Shown: positions 1 to 8,718, counted from the stretch's first letter. The stretch: 40,562 nt of DNA from Caulobacter vibrioides (GCA_001449105.1 LNIY01000096.1:1-40562), one strand, 5' to 3'. Numbers and translations: made by a program. Notes: generated by a model from the letters alone, not told the origin.

Positions 1-19
1 AGATGTGTATAAGAGACAG
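1..19. other. Nextera (Tn5) mosaic-end adapter remnant
   Basis: The first 19 bases, AGATGTGTATAAGAGACAG, are identical to the Tn5 transposase mosaic end used in Nextera libraries. This is leftover adapter and not organismal DNA. A reading frame entered from this end begins MCIRDR, a typical adapter-derived protein start. Genome sequence begins at about position 20. Confidence 0.97.
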
Positions 20-740
20 GGATGGGTTCGACGGTGGGGCCGACGACCGAGGGTTTGGGCTTGGGCGGCGGCGGGGGCGGCGCATCCTTGCCGCCCATGA
101 ACGGGAAGCGGCGCTTCTTGGCCTCCTGCTCGGGCTGGGGCTCGCCGCGGTGCTGGGGCGTGGCCGGCGGCATGCAGCCGCGCGCCTCGCCCAGGCCCTT
201 CAGATAGGCGCGCCGCACGGCGCCGGCGGCCATGGCCGACTGCACGAGGCGATCGTGCTTCTCGGCGCCCGACAGCTTGCGGACCCAGCCGCGCATGGGG
301 ATCAGGTCCTGGGCGGCGCTGGCCATGGCTCCGAGGGCTGCGTCGCCGGCGGCCTTGCGGCCCCGGTCCATCAGGTCCTCGTCCTCGCCGGGCGGCACCT
401 GGTCGAGGTCGATGCCGAGGGCGGCGTCGAGCGGCTTCACCAGGGCCGTCAGCTGGCCGCAACTGGAGGGCTGGGGTCGGGCGTAGGGGTCCTGCATGGC
501 TTCGAGCAGCACGGGCGGGATCTTGGTGCGCATCAGGTTGACGTCGCGCAGCGGGGCGGTGACCGCGCCGGAGAGGCCGTCCTTGTTGGCCTCGGAGGTG
601 GTCTGGATCTTGTCGAGGTTCTCGACCTCGGCCTGCGAAACGGGCGCCTGGCCCTGTGCGGCTTGGGGCTCGGGCTGGTGCGTGGTGGCGCAGGCGGCCA
701 GGAGCGGCAGCGTGGCGGCGAGGAGGAGCAGGCTTCGCAT
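20..740 (-). CDS. Lipoprotein of unknown function, 3' end missing
   Basis: An open frame starts at ATG (complement of 738-740) and runs without a stop into the adapter at the contig edge, so the C-terminus is lost; about 240 residues are visible. The N-terminus MRSLLLLAATLPLLAAC is a lipoprotein signal peptide with lipobox Cys17, so the product is probably anchored in the cell envelope. The rest is soluble, alanine-rich and without transmembrane segments. Near the visible end it becomes proline- and lysine-rich (around 65-100), suggesting a flexible linker. I do not recognise a family. Codon use favours this strand: the opposite frame over the same stretch begins in adapter and has glycine-rich, low-complexity content. 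Confidence 0.7.
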
Positions 741-934
741 GACGTGACCCTAACGCGCGACGAGCCGTGTCGTCATCCGCTGTGTCGCGCACGAATCGAA
801 CGGCTCCCCGAAGAGGTCGCGGAAGTTGCGGTCCGACTACGGCCTAGATTGGGCGGCGAGATGAACCGAGCGCCGCCGACCCCCGCTGGATATCCAGATC
901 GGGGCTGATTTCGTTCAGGTTTTCGAAAAGAGTT

Positions 935-1009
935 TGGTAGGCCGGCTGGGATTCGAACCCAGGACCATTCGATTAAAAGTCGAATGCTCTACCACTGAGC
1001 TACCGGCCC
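935..1009 (-). tRNA. tRNA-Lys (anticodon UUU)
   Basis: On the minus strand a full cloverleaf is visible. Acceptor stem GGGCCGG pairs with CCGGCCT (G-U at the first pair), the D arm contains AGCTCAGTGGTAGAGC, the anticodon stem-loop is TTCGA-CTTTTAA-TCGAA with anticodon TTT, and the T arm is CTGGG-TTCGAAT-CCCAG. The 3' CCA is encoded. It lies directly next to the pectin operon that begins at 1236. Confidence 0.97.
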
Positions 1010-1044
1010 GCTGTCGACACGGAAGGCCGTGAGAAGCGGCGCGG

Positions 1045-1073
1045 AACATAGTCGGGCGTCGCCTGCGTCGCAA
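1045..1073 (-). promoter_or_regulatory. Probable promoter of tRNA-Lys
   Basis: On the minus strand, TTGCGA (1068-1073) and TATGTT (1045-1050) are separated by 17 bases, giving a sigma-70-like promoter that would start transcription about 30 bases before the tRNA. The spacing is optimal; the assignment is by inspection only. Confidence 0.5.
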
Positions 1074-1117
1074 GCCGGGTTTAGCGGTAGCCTGTGGATG
1101 GGATGGGCAATTGATCC

Positions 1118-1153
1118 CATATCGTGAGTTGATGTGGCGATATGTGAAATATC
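1118..1153. promoter_or_regulatory. Inverted repeats upstream of the pectin operon
   Basis: CATATCG (1118-1124) and CGATATG (1138-1144) form a perfect inverted repeat with a 13-base spacer. The second arm overlaps a further inverted repeat, GATAT-gtgaa-ATATC (1139-1153). They sit in a locally AT-rich patch 80-120 bases upstream of the first esterase gene, where a regulator of the operon would be expected to bind. The binding protein is unknown, and no regulator gene lies beside the operon within the window. Confidence 0.35.
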
Positions 1154-1235
1154 TTGCGTCCCCGCCCGTTCTTCGGGATGGTCCGGCCCAGAATGACGGT
1201 CGCGGATCGCGCGGCCAAGGGGGAGGCGGACGAGG

Positions 1236-2486
1236 ATGCAGCCTGGGCGACGCAGTGTTCTGGCCGGCCTGCTGCTGGCGCCCGCGACCGCCGCCGCGGC
1301 GCTGGAGGCGCAGATGACCGCTCGCAGGTTCGACTTCACCGCCAAGCCGCGCGAGGGCTTCACGCCCGTCGCCGCCGATCGTCTCTATGACGCGACCGCT
1401 GGCTACGGCTTCGAGCCGGGGCAGGGGCGGTCGTTCTCGGTCGCCGTGCCCGAGGGCGACTGGCGCGTGACGCTGGAGATCGAGGGCGGCGCGGATCTCA
1501 CCGTGAAGGCCGAATCCCGCCGGCTGATGGCCGAACAGATCCGCACCAAGGCCAGGGAGCGCCGCGAGGTGGCGTTCGTGGTCAACACCCGCACGGCCGC
1601 CCTGCCGCCGCCGCCGAAGAACGCCCCGGGCGGGACCGAGGTGATCCTCAATCCGCGCGAGAAGGGCACGCCCAACTGGGACGACAAGCTGACCGTCGAG
1701 TTCTGCGGCCCGGCCCCGAAGGTGGCGCGGATTACGATCGAGCCGGCCGACGTGCCGCGCGTCTTCCTGCTGGGCGATTCCACCGTCACCGACCAGCCCT
1801 TCGAGCCGGCCGCCGGCTGGGGCCAGATGCTGCCCAGGTTCTTCGCCCCGACCGTGTCGGTGGCCAGCCACGCCGAGTCCGGCGAGACGATGAAGTCGTT
1901 CCTGATGGAGCACCGGCTGGACAAGGTGCTGAGCCAGACGCGGGCCGGCGACTTCGCGCTGATCCAGTTCGGCCACAACGACCAGAAGGAAAACTGGCCC
2001 CAGACCTATGTGGCGGCCGACAGCACCTATCGCGATTACCTCAGGGCCTATGTGGGCGAGTTCCGGCGGCGGAAGGCCACGCCCGTGCTGGTGACCTCGA
2101 TGCACCGCCGGCGGTTCGACGAGGCGGGCAGGATCATCAACACCCATGGCGACTATCCGGCCGCGGTGCTGGCCGTGGGCCAGGAGCTCGGCGTGCCGGT
2201 CATCGACCTGGCGGCGATGAGCAAGGCCTTCTACGAGGCGCTGGGACCCGTGCAGTCGCCCAAGGCCTTCGCCGACGGCGGCAGGGACATCACCCACCAC
2301 GACAACTACGGCGCCTATGAGCTGGCCCGCTGCATCGTGGAGGGGATCAAGGCCGGCGTTCCCGAGTTGGCGCGCCATCTGGCGACCGACGCCGGGACGT
2401 TCGATCCGGCCAAGCCGACGCCGCCCGACAGCTTCGTCATGGCTCCCAGCGCGGCCCGCAGCAACGCGGCCCTGCGCGGCAACTGA
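1236..2486 (+). CDS. Secreted SGNH-family acetylesterase (rhamnogalacturonan acetylesterase-like)
   Basis: Predicted to remove acetyl groups from pectin or rhamnogalacturonan outside the cytoplasm. The 416-residue protein has a signal peptide (about 1-22), an N-terminal beta-rich region (about 25-170) resembling the accessory domain of CE12-type esterases, and an SGNH hydrolase domain. The nucleophile is Ser182 in GDST, the FGHND motif follows near residue 248, and the DxxH motif is Asp351/His354 in DITHHDN. The ATG at 1236 is preceded by a purine-rich ribosome site (GGAGGCGGACGAGG). It is the first gene of a three-gene operon; the next starts 19 bases after its stop. The catalytic class is secure; the exact polysaccharide is inferred from the GH28 neighbour. 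Confidence 0.85.
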   Translation: MQPGRRSVLAGLLLAPATAAAALEAQMTARRFDFTAKPREGFTPVAADRLYDATAGYGFEPGQGRSFSVAVPEGDWRVTLEIEGGADLTVKAESRRLMAEQIRTKARERREVAFVVNTRTAALPPPPKNAPGGTEVILNPREKGTPNWDDKLTVEFCGPAPKVARITIEPADVPRVFLLGDSTVTDQPFEPAAGWGQMLPRFFAPTVSVASHAESGETMKSFLMEHRLDKVLSQTRAGDFALIQFGHNDQKENWPQTYVAADSTYRDYLRAYVGEFRRRKATPVLVTSMHRRRFDEAGRIINTHGDYPAAVLAVGQELGVPVIDLAAMSKAFYEALGPVQSPKAFADGGRDITHHDNYGAYELARCIVEGIKAGVPELARHLATDAGTFDPAKPTPPDSFVMAPSAARSNAALRGN

Positions 2487-2505
2487 CTTCTTGCGAGGTT
2501 TTCCG

Positions 2506-3474
2506 ATGATCGACCGTCGCTCCCTGCTGGCCCTGGCCGGCGCGACCGCCGCCAGCCCGGCCATGGCCCAGGCGCCCGCCGCCAAGCCCGCCGCCTCGAC
2601 CCTGGAGATCCGTCCGATCTGGCCGGGCAAGGCCCCGGGCGGCGAGAGGGTAACCGTCAAGGAGCAGGTCATCCTGCGCACCCCGGGCGGGGATCCCAAC
2701 GACACGGCCTTCCTCAACATCACCGACCCGGTGCTGATGATGCGGCGGCCGGAAAAGCCCAACGGCGCGGCGATCCTGATGATCCCCGGCGGCGGCTACA
2801 AGCGCGTGGCGGTCAGCAAGGCCGGCGCGGCGATCGACAAGTGGATCGCCGACCAGGGCGTGACCGCCTTCGTCATGACCTACCGCCTGCCGGCCGACGG
2901 CTGGGCGGCGGGGCCGGACGTGGCGCTGCAGGACGCCCAGCGGGCCATCCGCATCATTCGCTCGCGAGCGGGCGAGCTGGGCCTGGATCCGGCGCGCGTG
3001 GGCGTAATGGGCTTCTCGGCCGGCGGACACCTGGCCGGACGCCTGTCGACCCAGTTCAAGCGGGATGCCTATGCCCCGATCGACGCCATCGACACGCTGT
3101 CGACGCGTCCGTCTGTGGCGGGGCTGTTCTATCCGGTGGTTACCATGCTGCCGCCCTTCGCGCACGGCGCCTCGATGAAGGAGCTGCTGGCGGGCGACGC
3201 CTCGGACGCGCGCCGCAAGGCCGCCTCGTTGGAGCTGGACGTGCCGGCCGACACGCCGCCGACCTTCATCGCCACCGCCGCCGACGACAGGGTGGTGCCG
3301 GCCGACAATTCCCTGCTGCTCTATTCGGCCCTACGCGCTGCGGGCGTGCCCAGCGAGCTGCACATGTTCGAGAAGGGCGGTCACGGCTTTGGCCTCACCG
3401 GTCCGGGCGGTATCGACATGGGCTGGCCGCAGCTGCTGCCGCCGTTCCTGCGCCGTCACGGCCTCTACACGTGA
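2506..3474 (+). CDS. Exported alpha/beta-hydrolase esterase (acetyl/xylan esterase-like)
   Basis: A 322-residue carbohydrate-esterase-like alpha/beta hydrolase. The N-terminus MIDRRSLLALAGATAASPAMAQA has a twin-arginine-like start and a signal-peptidase site, so export is likely. The fold is recognisable from the oxyanion segment PGGGYKRV, the nucleophile elbow GFSAGGH (Ser171), the acid at Asp260/261 (ADDRVV) and the catalytic His293 (GGHGFG). This is the layout of BD-FAE-like acetylesterases commonly found in polysaccharide-use operons. A longer in-frame extension into the upstream gene exists, but the ATG at 2506 follows a GAGG ribosome site and gives a proper signal peptide. Its stop overlaps the start of the GH28 gene. 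Confidence 0.85.
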   Translation: MIDRRSLLALAGATAASPAMAQAPAAKPAASTLEIRPIWPGKAPGGERVTVKEQVILRTPGGDPNDTAFLNITDPVLMMRRPEKPNGAAILMIPGGGYKRVAVSKAGAAIDKWIADQGVTAFVMTYRLPADGWAAGPDVALQDAQRAIRIIRSRAGELGLDPARVGVMGFSAGGHLAGRLSTQFKRDAYAPIDAIDTLSTRPSVAGLFYPVVTMLPPFAHGASMKELLAGDASDARRKAASLELDVPADTPPTFIATAADDRVVPADNSLLLYSALRAAGVPSELHMFEKGGHGFGLTGPGGIDMGWPQLLPPFLRRHGLYT

Positions 3475-4901
3475 TCTTCGACGTCACGGCCTTCGGCGCG
3501 AAGGGCGACGGCCAGGCGCTGGACACCGACGCGATCAACGCCGCCATCTCGGCGGCGAAGAAGGCCGGCGGCGGGGTCGTGAGCCTGCCGGAGGGGCGCT
3601 ATCTGAGCTTCTCGATCCGGCTGGCCGGCGGCGTGACGCTGCGGCTGGAGGACGGCTGCGTGCTGGTCGCGGCCGATCCGGCGCGGCATGGCGGGACCTA
3701 CGATCCGCCCGAGGACAACCCGCACGACCTCTACCAGGACTTCGGCCACAGTCACTGGCGCAACAGCCTGATCTGGGGCGAGGACCTGGAGGACGTGGCC
3801 GTCGAGGGCCCCGGCCGCATCGACGGCGAGGGCCTGACCCGCGAGGGGCCAGGCTCGCGCTGGCGCCGGCAGGCGGGCGAGTTTCCGCTGAGCATGGTCG
3901 GGCTTTCCGCTGAGGCCATGGCCGAGCTGGTGCCCGAGCGAGCGGCGATGATCGGCCAGGGCAACAAGTCGATCGCCCTGAAGCGCTGCCGCCGCGTGCG
4001 GCTGTCGGGCTTTTCGCTGTTCCAGGGCGGACACTTCGCGGTGCTGGCGACGGGCTGCGAGGACCTGCTGATCGAGAACCTGCTGGTCGACACCAACCGC
4101 GACGGCCTGGACATCGACGGCTGCACGCGCGTGCGCATCGCCGGCTGCCGGGTCAACACGCCAAACGACGACGCCATCGTGCTGAAGGCCTCGATGGCTC
4201 TTGGCGAGGCGCTGCCGACGCAGGACGTCGAGATCACCGGCTGCCACGTCTCGGGCTTCGATCCGGGCACTGTGCTGGACGGCACGCTGGGGCGCGAGCA
4301 GCGGATCTCGCCCGACCAGGACCGGGTGACCGGCCGCATCAAGATCGGCACCGAGAGCAACGGCGACTTCCGCCGCATCAGCATCAGGGACTGCGTGCTG
4401 GAGCGCTCGCGTGGGCTCGCCCTGGAGACCGTCGACGGCGGGACCATCGAGGACGTCGATATCGAGGACGTGCGCCTGGTCGAGATGACCAGCGCGCCGC
4501 TGTTCCTGCGCCTGGGCGCGCGGCTGCGCGGACCGGAGGGGACCAGGCCCGGCGCCCTGCGTCGGGTGAGCGTGCGGAACCTGCGCGGCGAGGACGCCTT
4601 CGCCGACCTGCCGGTGATCCTGGCGGGCCTGCCCGGGCATCCGATCGAGGACGTGCGGCTGGAGAACCTGACACTCTCGTTCCTGGGCGGGGCGGGGGAG
4701 GCGGGCGTCGAGCCGCCGGAGCTGGAGGACGCCTATCCCGAGCCGCGGATGTTCGGCGATCCGCCGGCCTGGGGCCTGTGGGCGCGGCACGTGCGGGGCC
4801 TGGCGATCGAGGGCCTGGCGCTGAGCGGAAATCCCGACGCACGCACGCCGGTGCGGATCGAGGGCGAGGACCTGACGGGCGAACCGTTCCGGAAGCGGTA
4901 G
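3471..4901 (+). CDS. GH28 polygalacturonase-family glycoside hydrolase
   Basis: A 476-residue right-handed beta-helix enzyme predicted to hydrolyse galacturonic-acid linkages in pectin or rhamnogalacturonan fragments. It opens with the usual entry DVTAFGAKGDG and carries GH28 signatures: NRDGLDIDGC (NTD-like), NTPNDDA with catalytic Asp233/Asp234, and GRIKIGTESNGDF (the RIK motif). I chose the GTG at 3471, which overlaps the preceding TGA by 3 bases (GTGA), because the frame upstream lies inside the esterase in a foreign frame and the helix begins at once after this start. There is therefore no signal peptide, unlike both partner esterases, suggesting cytoplasmic action on imported oligomers. 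The endo/exo mode cannot be read from sequence. Confidence 0.88.
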   Translation: MIFDVTAFGAKGDGQALDTDAINAAISAAKKAGGGVVSLPEGRYLSFSIRLAGGVTLRLEDGCVLVAADPARHGGTYDPPEDNPHDLYQDFGHSHWRNSLIWGEDLEDVAVEGPGRIDGEGLTREGPGSRWRRQAGEFPLSMVGLSAEAMAELVPERAAMIGQGNKSIALKRCRRVRLSGFSLFQGGHFAVLATGCEDLLIENLLVDTNRDGLDIDGCTRVRIAGCRVNTPNDDAIVLKASMALGEALPTQDVEITGCHVSGFDPGTVLDGTLGREQRISPDQDRVTGRIKIGTESNGDFRRISIRDCVLERSRGLALETVDGGTIEDVDIEDVRLVEMTSAPLFLRLGARLRGPEGTRPGALRRVSVRNLRGEDAFADLPVILAGLPGHPIEDVRLENLTLSFLGGAGEAGVEPPELEDAYPEPRMFGDPPAWGLWARHVRGLAIEGLALSGNPDARTPVRIEGEDLTGEPFRKR

Positions 4902-5050
4902 CCCGCGCCGTGTCCCAACAGTGCGGCTTAGCGTCGCGTGAGCCGATTTGATGGGCCGGAAGGCGTCGATTTTAGCACCTTCGCCGCCTAGATGAGCGAC
5001 AAGGAACGGGATCGAACCGTTCGATCCGGCGTAACGTCGACCCTGGGGCC

Positions 5051-6877
5051 ATGTTTCTAGCCAAGTTCGTAAGAACCGTTGCGACTGTCGTGCTGGCCGC
5101 GCTTATGGCGGTGACGACGGACTACTGCGTCAACATCCTGATCCTGAAACGGGCCGAGGTGTTCACGCCGTGGATGACGATGACCATCGTGGTGATCGTG
5201 GGCGGGCCGCTGTTCTACTTCCTGCACAGCCAGCGCCTGAACCTCCGGGCCGCCAAGCTGGACCTCTCGCACAGCCTGAAGATCCAGCGGCAGACGGCCG
5301 AGGAGGCCGAACGCCGCCGCCGCGAGGCCGAGCAGACCCTGTCGCGCCTGCGCGAGCACGAGTCGCTGTACCGCATCCTGGCCAACAACCTGACCGACGC
5401 CCTGTCGATGTGGTGGCCGGACGGCCGGCGGCGCTACAACTCGCCGGCCATCGAGCGGCTGACGGGCTACACCCCCGCCGAGTTCCTGGTCGCACCCAAC
5501 CTGCTGGGCGTCAGCGACGAGGACGGCGCCAAGGCCGTGGCGGCCATCCGCACCCTGCAGACCCCCAGCGACAGCAGCACGCTGGAGTACCAGTTCCTGC
5601 GCAAGGACGGACAGGCGATCTGGATCGAGAGCACCTATTCGCTGGTGCCCAAGGAGGAGGGCGGCGGCTTCATCGCCACCAGCCGCGACATCACCGAGCG
5701 CAAGCGCCTGGCGCAGGAGCTGGCGGCGGCGGCGCACGAGGCCCAGGCGGCGGCCGCGGCCAAGGCCGACTTCCTGGCCAACATGACCCACGAGCTGCGC
5801 ACGCCTCTGACGGCGATCATCGGCTTTTCGGGCCTGCTGCGGCAGTCGTCGGCCCTGGCGGAGAACGACGCCCGCCAGGTGCGGCTGATCCACGAGGCCA
5901 GCAATACGCTGCTGGGCGTGATCAACGACGTGCTCGACTTCTCGCGCCTGGAGGCGGGGCTGGAGCTCGACGCCGAGCCGTTCAAGCCGTGCGAGATCGC
6001 CCGCTCGGCCGCGGCCCTGATCGAGAGCCAGGCCCAGGCCAAGGGCCTGCCGGTGCTGATCGAGTTCGGCCCGGGCCTGAAACCCCTGCTGGGCGACGCG
6101 GCGCGGGTGAACCAGGTACTGCTGAACTTCCTGTCCAACGCGGTGAAGTTCACCAGCGAGGGGCAGATCGTCATCAGCGTGAACCAGGAGCCGTCAGCCC
6201 TGGGCCAGCGCCTGCGGATGGCGGTGCGCGACAGCGGCATCGGTCTTCCCGACGACATGCACGAGGCGGTGTTCGAACGCTTCATCCAGGCCGACGCCGG
6301 CGTTTCGCGACGGTTCGGCGGCACGGGCCTGGGATTGGCGATCTGCAAGCGGATCATCGAGGCCATGGGCGGCGAGATCGGCGTCGAGAGCGCGCCGGGG
6401 CGCGGCTCGACCTTCTGGTTCGAGGTCGAGCTGCCGGTCACCGAGAGCGTGGCCAACGACCTGCCCGCGCCGGCCCCCGCGCCGGCCCTCAGCCGTTCGG
6501 TGCGCATGCTGCTGGTCGAGGACAACGCCGCCAACCGCGAACTGATCGGCGCGCTGCTGGCGCCGTTCGACGTCGAGGTGGAGATGGCCGTCGACGGCGT
6601 GGCGGCGGTCGACGCCTTCAAGGCCGGAAAGGCCTACGACCTGGTGCTGATGGACGTGCAGATGCCGGTGATGGACGGCCTGACCGCCCCCCGCCGTATT
6701 CGGGCGCTGGAGCCGATGGGGGGGCGCACCCCCATCATCGCCATGACCGCCAACGTCCTGCCCGAGCAGGTGGCCACCTGCATGGCGGCAGGCATGGACG
6801 CCCACCTGGGCAAGCCGATCAATCCCGGCCGGCTGCTGGAGATGGTGGCGCGGTGGGGGCAGGCGGAGGCGGCTTAG
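5051..6877 (+). CDS. Hybrid sensor histidine kinase (PAS-HisKA-HATPase-REC)
   Basis: A 608-residue membrane sensor kinase. Order: two transmembrane helices (about 10-32 and 42-58) with almost no periplasmic loop, a coiled coil (about 65-105), a PAS domain (about 105-215, ending SRDITERKR), HisKA with phospho-acceptor His247 in FLANMTHELRTPL, HATPase_c with the N box NQVLLNFLSNAVKF and GGTGLGLA, and a C-terminal receiver with Asp535 (LMDVQMP) and Lys in GKPI. Phosphate would pass from His247 to Asp535 and then to an Hpt protein or regulator that is not encoded here. With so small an external loop, the signal is probably internal, through PAS or the membrane. No partner gene is adjacent; the target is unknown. 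Confidence 0.93.
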   Translation: MFLAKFVRTVATVVLAALMAVTTDYCVNILILKRAEVFTPWMTMTIVVIVGGPLFYFLHSQRLNLRAAKLDLSHSLKIQRQTAEEAERRRREAEQTLSRLREHESLYRILANNLTDALSMWWPDGRRRYNSPAIERLTGYTPAEFLVAPNLLGVSDEDGAKAVAAIRTLQTPSDSSTLEYQFLRKDGQAIWIESTYSLVPKEEGGGFIATSRDITERKRLAQELAAAAHEAQAAAAAKADFLANMTHELRTPLTAIIGFSGLLRQSSALAENDARQVRLIHEASNTLLGVINDVLDFSRLEAGLELDAEPFKPCEIARSAAALIESQAQAKGLPVLIEFGPGLKPLLGDAARVNQVLLNFLSNAVKFTSEGQIVISVNQEPSALGQRLRMAVRDSGIGLPDDMHEAVFERFIQADAGVSRRFGGTGLGLAICKRIIEAMGGEIGVESAPGRGSTFWFEVELPVTESVANDLPAPAPAPALSRSVRMLLVEDNAANRELIGALLAPFDVEVEMAVDGVAAVDAFKAGKAYDLVLMDVQMPVMDGLTAPRRIRALEPMGGRTPIIAMTANVLPEQVATCMAAGMDAHLGKPINPGRLLEMVARWGQAEAA

Positions 6878-6887
6878 GTCGGCGCTG

Positions 6888-6933
6888 ACCCCCGCCGGCC
6901 CTCCGGGCCACCTCCCCCAGAGGGGGAGGATCT
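6888..6933. repeat. Dispersed palindromic repeat, family D
   Basis: GGCCC-tcc-GGGCC is followed by CCTCCCCC-aga-GGGGGAGG, two adjacent perfect hairpins. The same unit occurs near 9672-9779, and part of it near 16914-16940. Here it lies between convergent genes (histidine kinase and gamma-glutamyltranspeptidase), where it could help end transcription from both sides, although no T run follows. Confidence 0.7.
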
Positions 6934-6936
6934 AAC

Positions 6937-8718
6937 TCAAAGCCCCTTGGCCACGCCTTCGCGACGCGGATCCGCGCCGCCTTCCAGCACCCCGCCCCCA
7001 CCTGCTTTATTTGGCCGCACGATCACCCCGTGCAGGCCCGAATTCTCGTTCTGGCCTTCCTTGACCATCACGCCGCGCGCCTGCAGGGCGGCGGTCAGCT
7101 CGGGGCCGAAGCGGCCCACCTCACCCGAGAAGGTGTCCCCGCGCGCCACCAGGTTCGGCAGGGCCACGGCCTCCTGCATCGACAGGCCCCAGTCGAACAC
7201 CCCGACCATCGCCTTCAGATTATAGGACAGGATGGCCGAGCCGCCGGGCGAGCCGACGGCGGCCAGGAACTTGCCCTTGCCGTCCAGCACCACCACCGGC
7301 GACATCGACGAGCGCGGGCGCTTGCCCCCGGCCACGGCGTTGGCGCCGGGCAGGCCGTCCTTGTCGGTCGGCGCGAAGTTGAAGTCGGTCAGCTGGTTGT
7401 TGAGGAAGAAGCCGCCGACCATCCGGCCCGAGCCGAAGATGCTCTCGACCGTGGTGGTCATCGACACCACGTTGCCAGCCGCGTCGACGATGACGAAGTG
7501 GGTGGTGCCGCCCGGCTCGATGGTCGAGTCCGGGCCGACCTTGGGCGCGCCCTTGGGCAGGCCGAAGCTCGGGGCCGGGCCCGCCGTCTCGCCGATCAGC
7601 TTGGCGCGCGCCTTCACATAGGCCGGCTCCAGCAGGCCCTCGACCGGCACGGTCACCTTGCCCGGGTCGCCGACATAGCGGTCGCGGTCGGCGTACATCA
7701 CCCGCTCGGCCTCGGCGATCTGGGTCCAGGCGATCGGGTCCTGGGCGTTACGCTTGGCGATGTCGGTGTGCTCGAGCATCAGCAGCGCCTGCAGCAGCGA
7801 CACCCCGCTCGACGACGGGTTGGGCACGCAGACGGTGTAGACCTTCCACGGACGGCACAGGGCGTCGGCCGAGCGCGGCTTGTAGGTTTTCAGGTCGGCC
7901 AGGGTCATGGCCGAGGGCCGCTCGCCCTCGTGCAGCTTGGCGACGATCGCCTGCGCCAGCGGGCCTTCATAGAGCGCCGAGGGGCCCTCGGCGGCCAGGC
8001 GGCGCACGGTGGCGGCGTAGGCCGGGTTCTTCAGCGTCTCGCCGGCCTGGTAGCGCCGGCCGTCGGGCTTGGTGAAATAGGCCGCCGCGTCGGCGGTCTG
8101 GCCCTGGGGCGAGCGGCCGTTGATCATCGAGGCCAGGCGCGGGCTGACCACGAAGCCCTGGTCGGCCAGTTGCTCGGCGTCGAGGAACAGCCGGTCCCAG
8201 CCGATCGACCCGTGCTCCTTCTGGGCCTGGGCCAGCATGGCCACCGCGCCGGGCACGCCGGTCGAGCGGCCCGACAGCACCGCCGAGATGAACGACACCG
8301 GCTTGCCGTCCTCGCCCAGGAACAGGGCCGGCGTCGCGCCGGCCGGGGCGGTCTCGCGACCGTCATAGGCCGTCACCTTCCCCGTCCCGGCGTCGTAGAA
8401 GACCATGAACGAGCCACCGCCCAGGCCCGAGCTCTGCGGCTCCACAAGGCCCAGCACGGCCTGCACGGCCACCGCCGCGTCGATCGCCGAACCGCCCTCG
8501 CGCAGCACCCGCAGGCCCGCCTCGGTGGCCAGCGGATTGGCCGAGGCCACCATGCCGCGCGGGCTGTAGGCGGCCGTCGCGCCAGACGTCCTGGGAGCGG
8601 TCTTCGGGGCCGAGACGGCCGGCTTGACCGCATCCGGCGCCGCCGCCGTGGTCGCGCAGCCGGCGATCCCTCCGCAAGCGGTCAGGACGGCGAGGGCGGC
8701 GAGAACGGGCAGGCGCAT
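6937..8718 (-). CDS. ggt: Gamma-glutamyltranspeptidase, exported
   Basis: A 593-residue N-terminal nucleophile hydrolase that transfers or hydrolyses the gamma-glutamyl group of glutathione in the periplasm. It has a lipoprotein-like signal (LTAC, Cys15; a second possible lipobox at Cys21). The large-subunit motif is EPQSSGLGGGSF. The small subunit begins with the nucleophile Thr405 in GGTTHFVIVD, followed by PRSSMSPVVV and GSPGGSAIL. The precursor should self-cleave just before Thr405. I chose the ATG whose complement is 8716-8718: an AAGGA ribosome site precedes it and the signal peptide starts there. An in-frame extension up to 8961 lacks these. It probably works with the glutathione made by gshB at 37.7 kb. 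Confidence 0.93.
   Translation of the reverse strand: MRLPVLAALAVLTACGGIAGCATTAAAPDAVKPAVSAPKTAPRTSGATAAYSPRGMVASANPLATEAGLRVLREGGSAIDAAVAVQAVLGLVEPQSSGLGGGSFMVFYDAGTGKVTAYDGRETAPAGATPALFLGEDGKPVSFISAVLSGRSTGVPGAVAMLAQAQKEHGSIGWDRLFLDAEQLADQGFVVSPRLASMINGRSPQGQTADAAAYFTKPDGRRYQAGETLKNPAYAATVRRLAAEGPSALYEGPLAQAIVAKLHEGERPSAMTLADLKTYKPRSADALCRPWKVYTVCVPNPSSSGVSLLQALLMLEHTDIAKRNAQDPIAWTQIAEAERVMYADRDRYVGDPGKVTVPVEGLLEPAYVKARAKLIGETAGPAPSFGLPKGAPKVGPDSTIEPGGTTHFVIVDAAGNVVSMTTTVESIFGSGRMVGGFFLNNQLTDFNFAPTDKDGLPGANAVAGGKRPRSSMSPVVVLDGKGKFLAAVGSPGGSAILSYNLKAMVGVFDWGLSMQEAVALPNLVARGDTFSGEVGRFGPELTAALQARGVMVKEGQNENSGLHGVIVRPNKAGGGGVLEGGADPRREGVAKGL

Noticed and set aside
3..908. A plus-strand frame beginning MCIRDR at the left edge
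   Set aside because: It starts within the Nextera adapter and runs opposite the lipoprotein gene with a glycine-rich, low-complexity product.
4970..4985. TTAGCACC-type half of a CIRCE element before the histidine kinase
   Set aside because: Only one half-site is visible and there is no GAGTGCTAA partner at the correct spacing.
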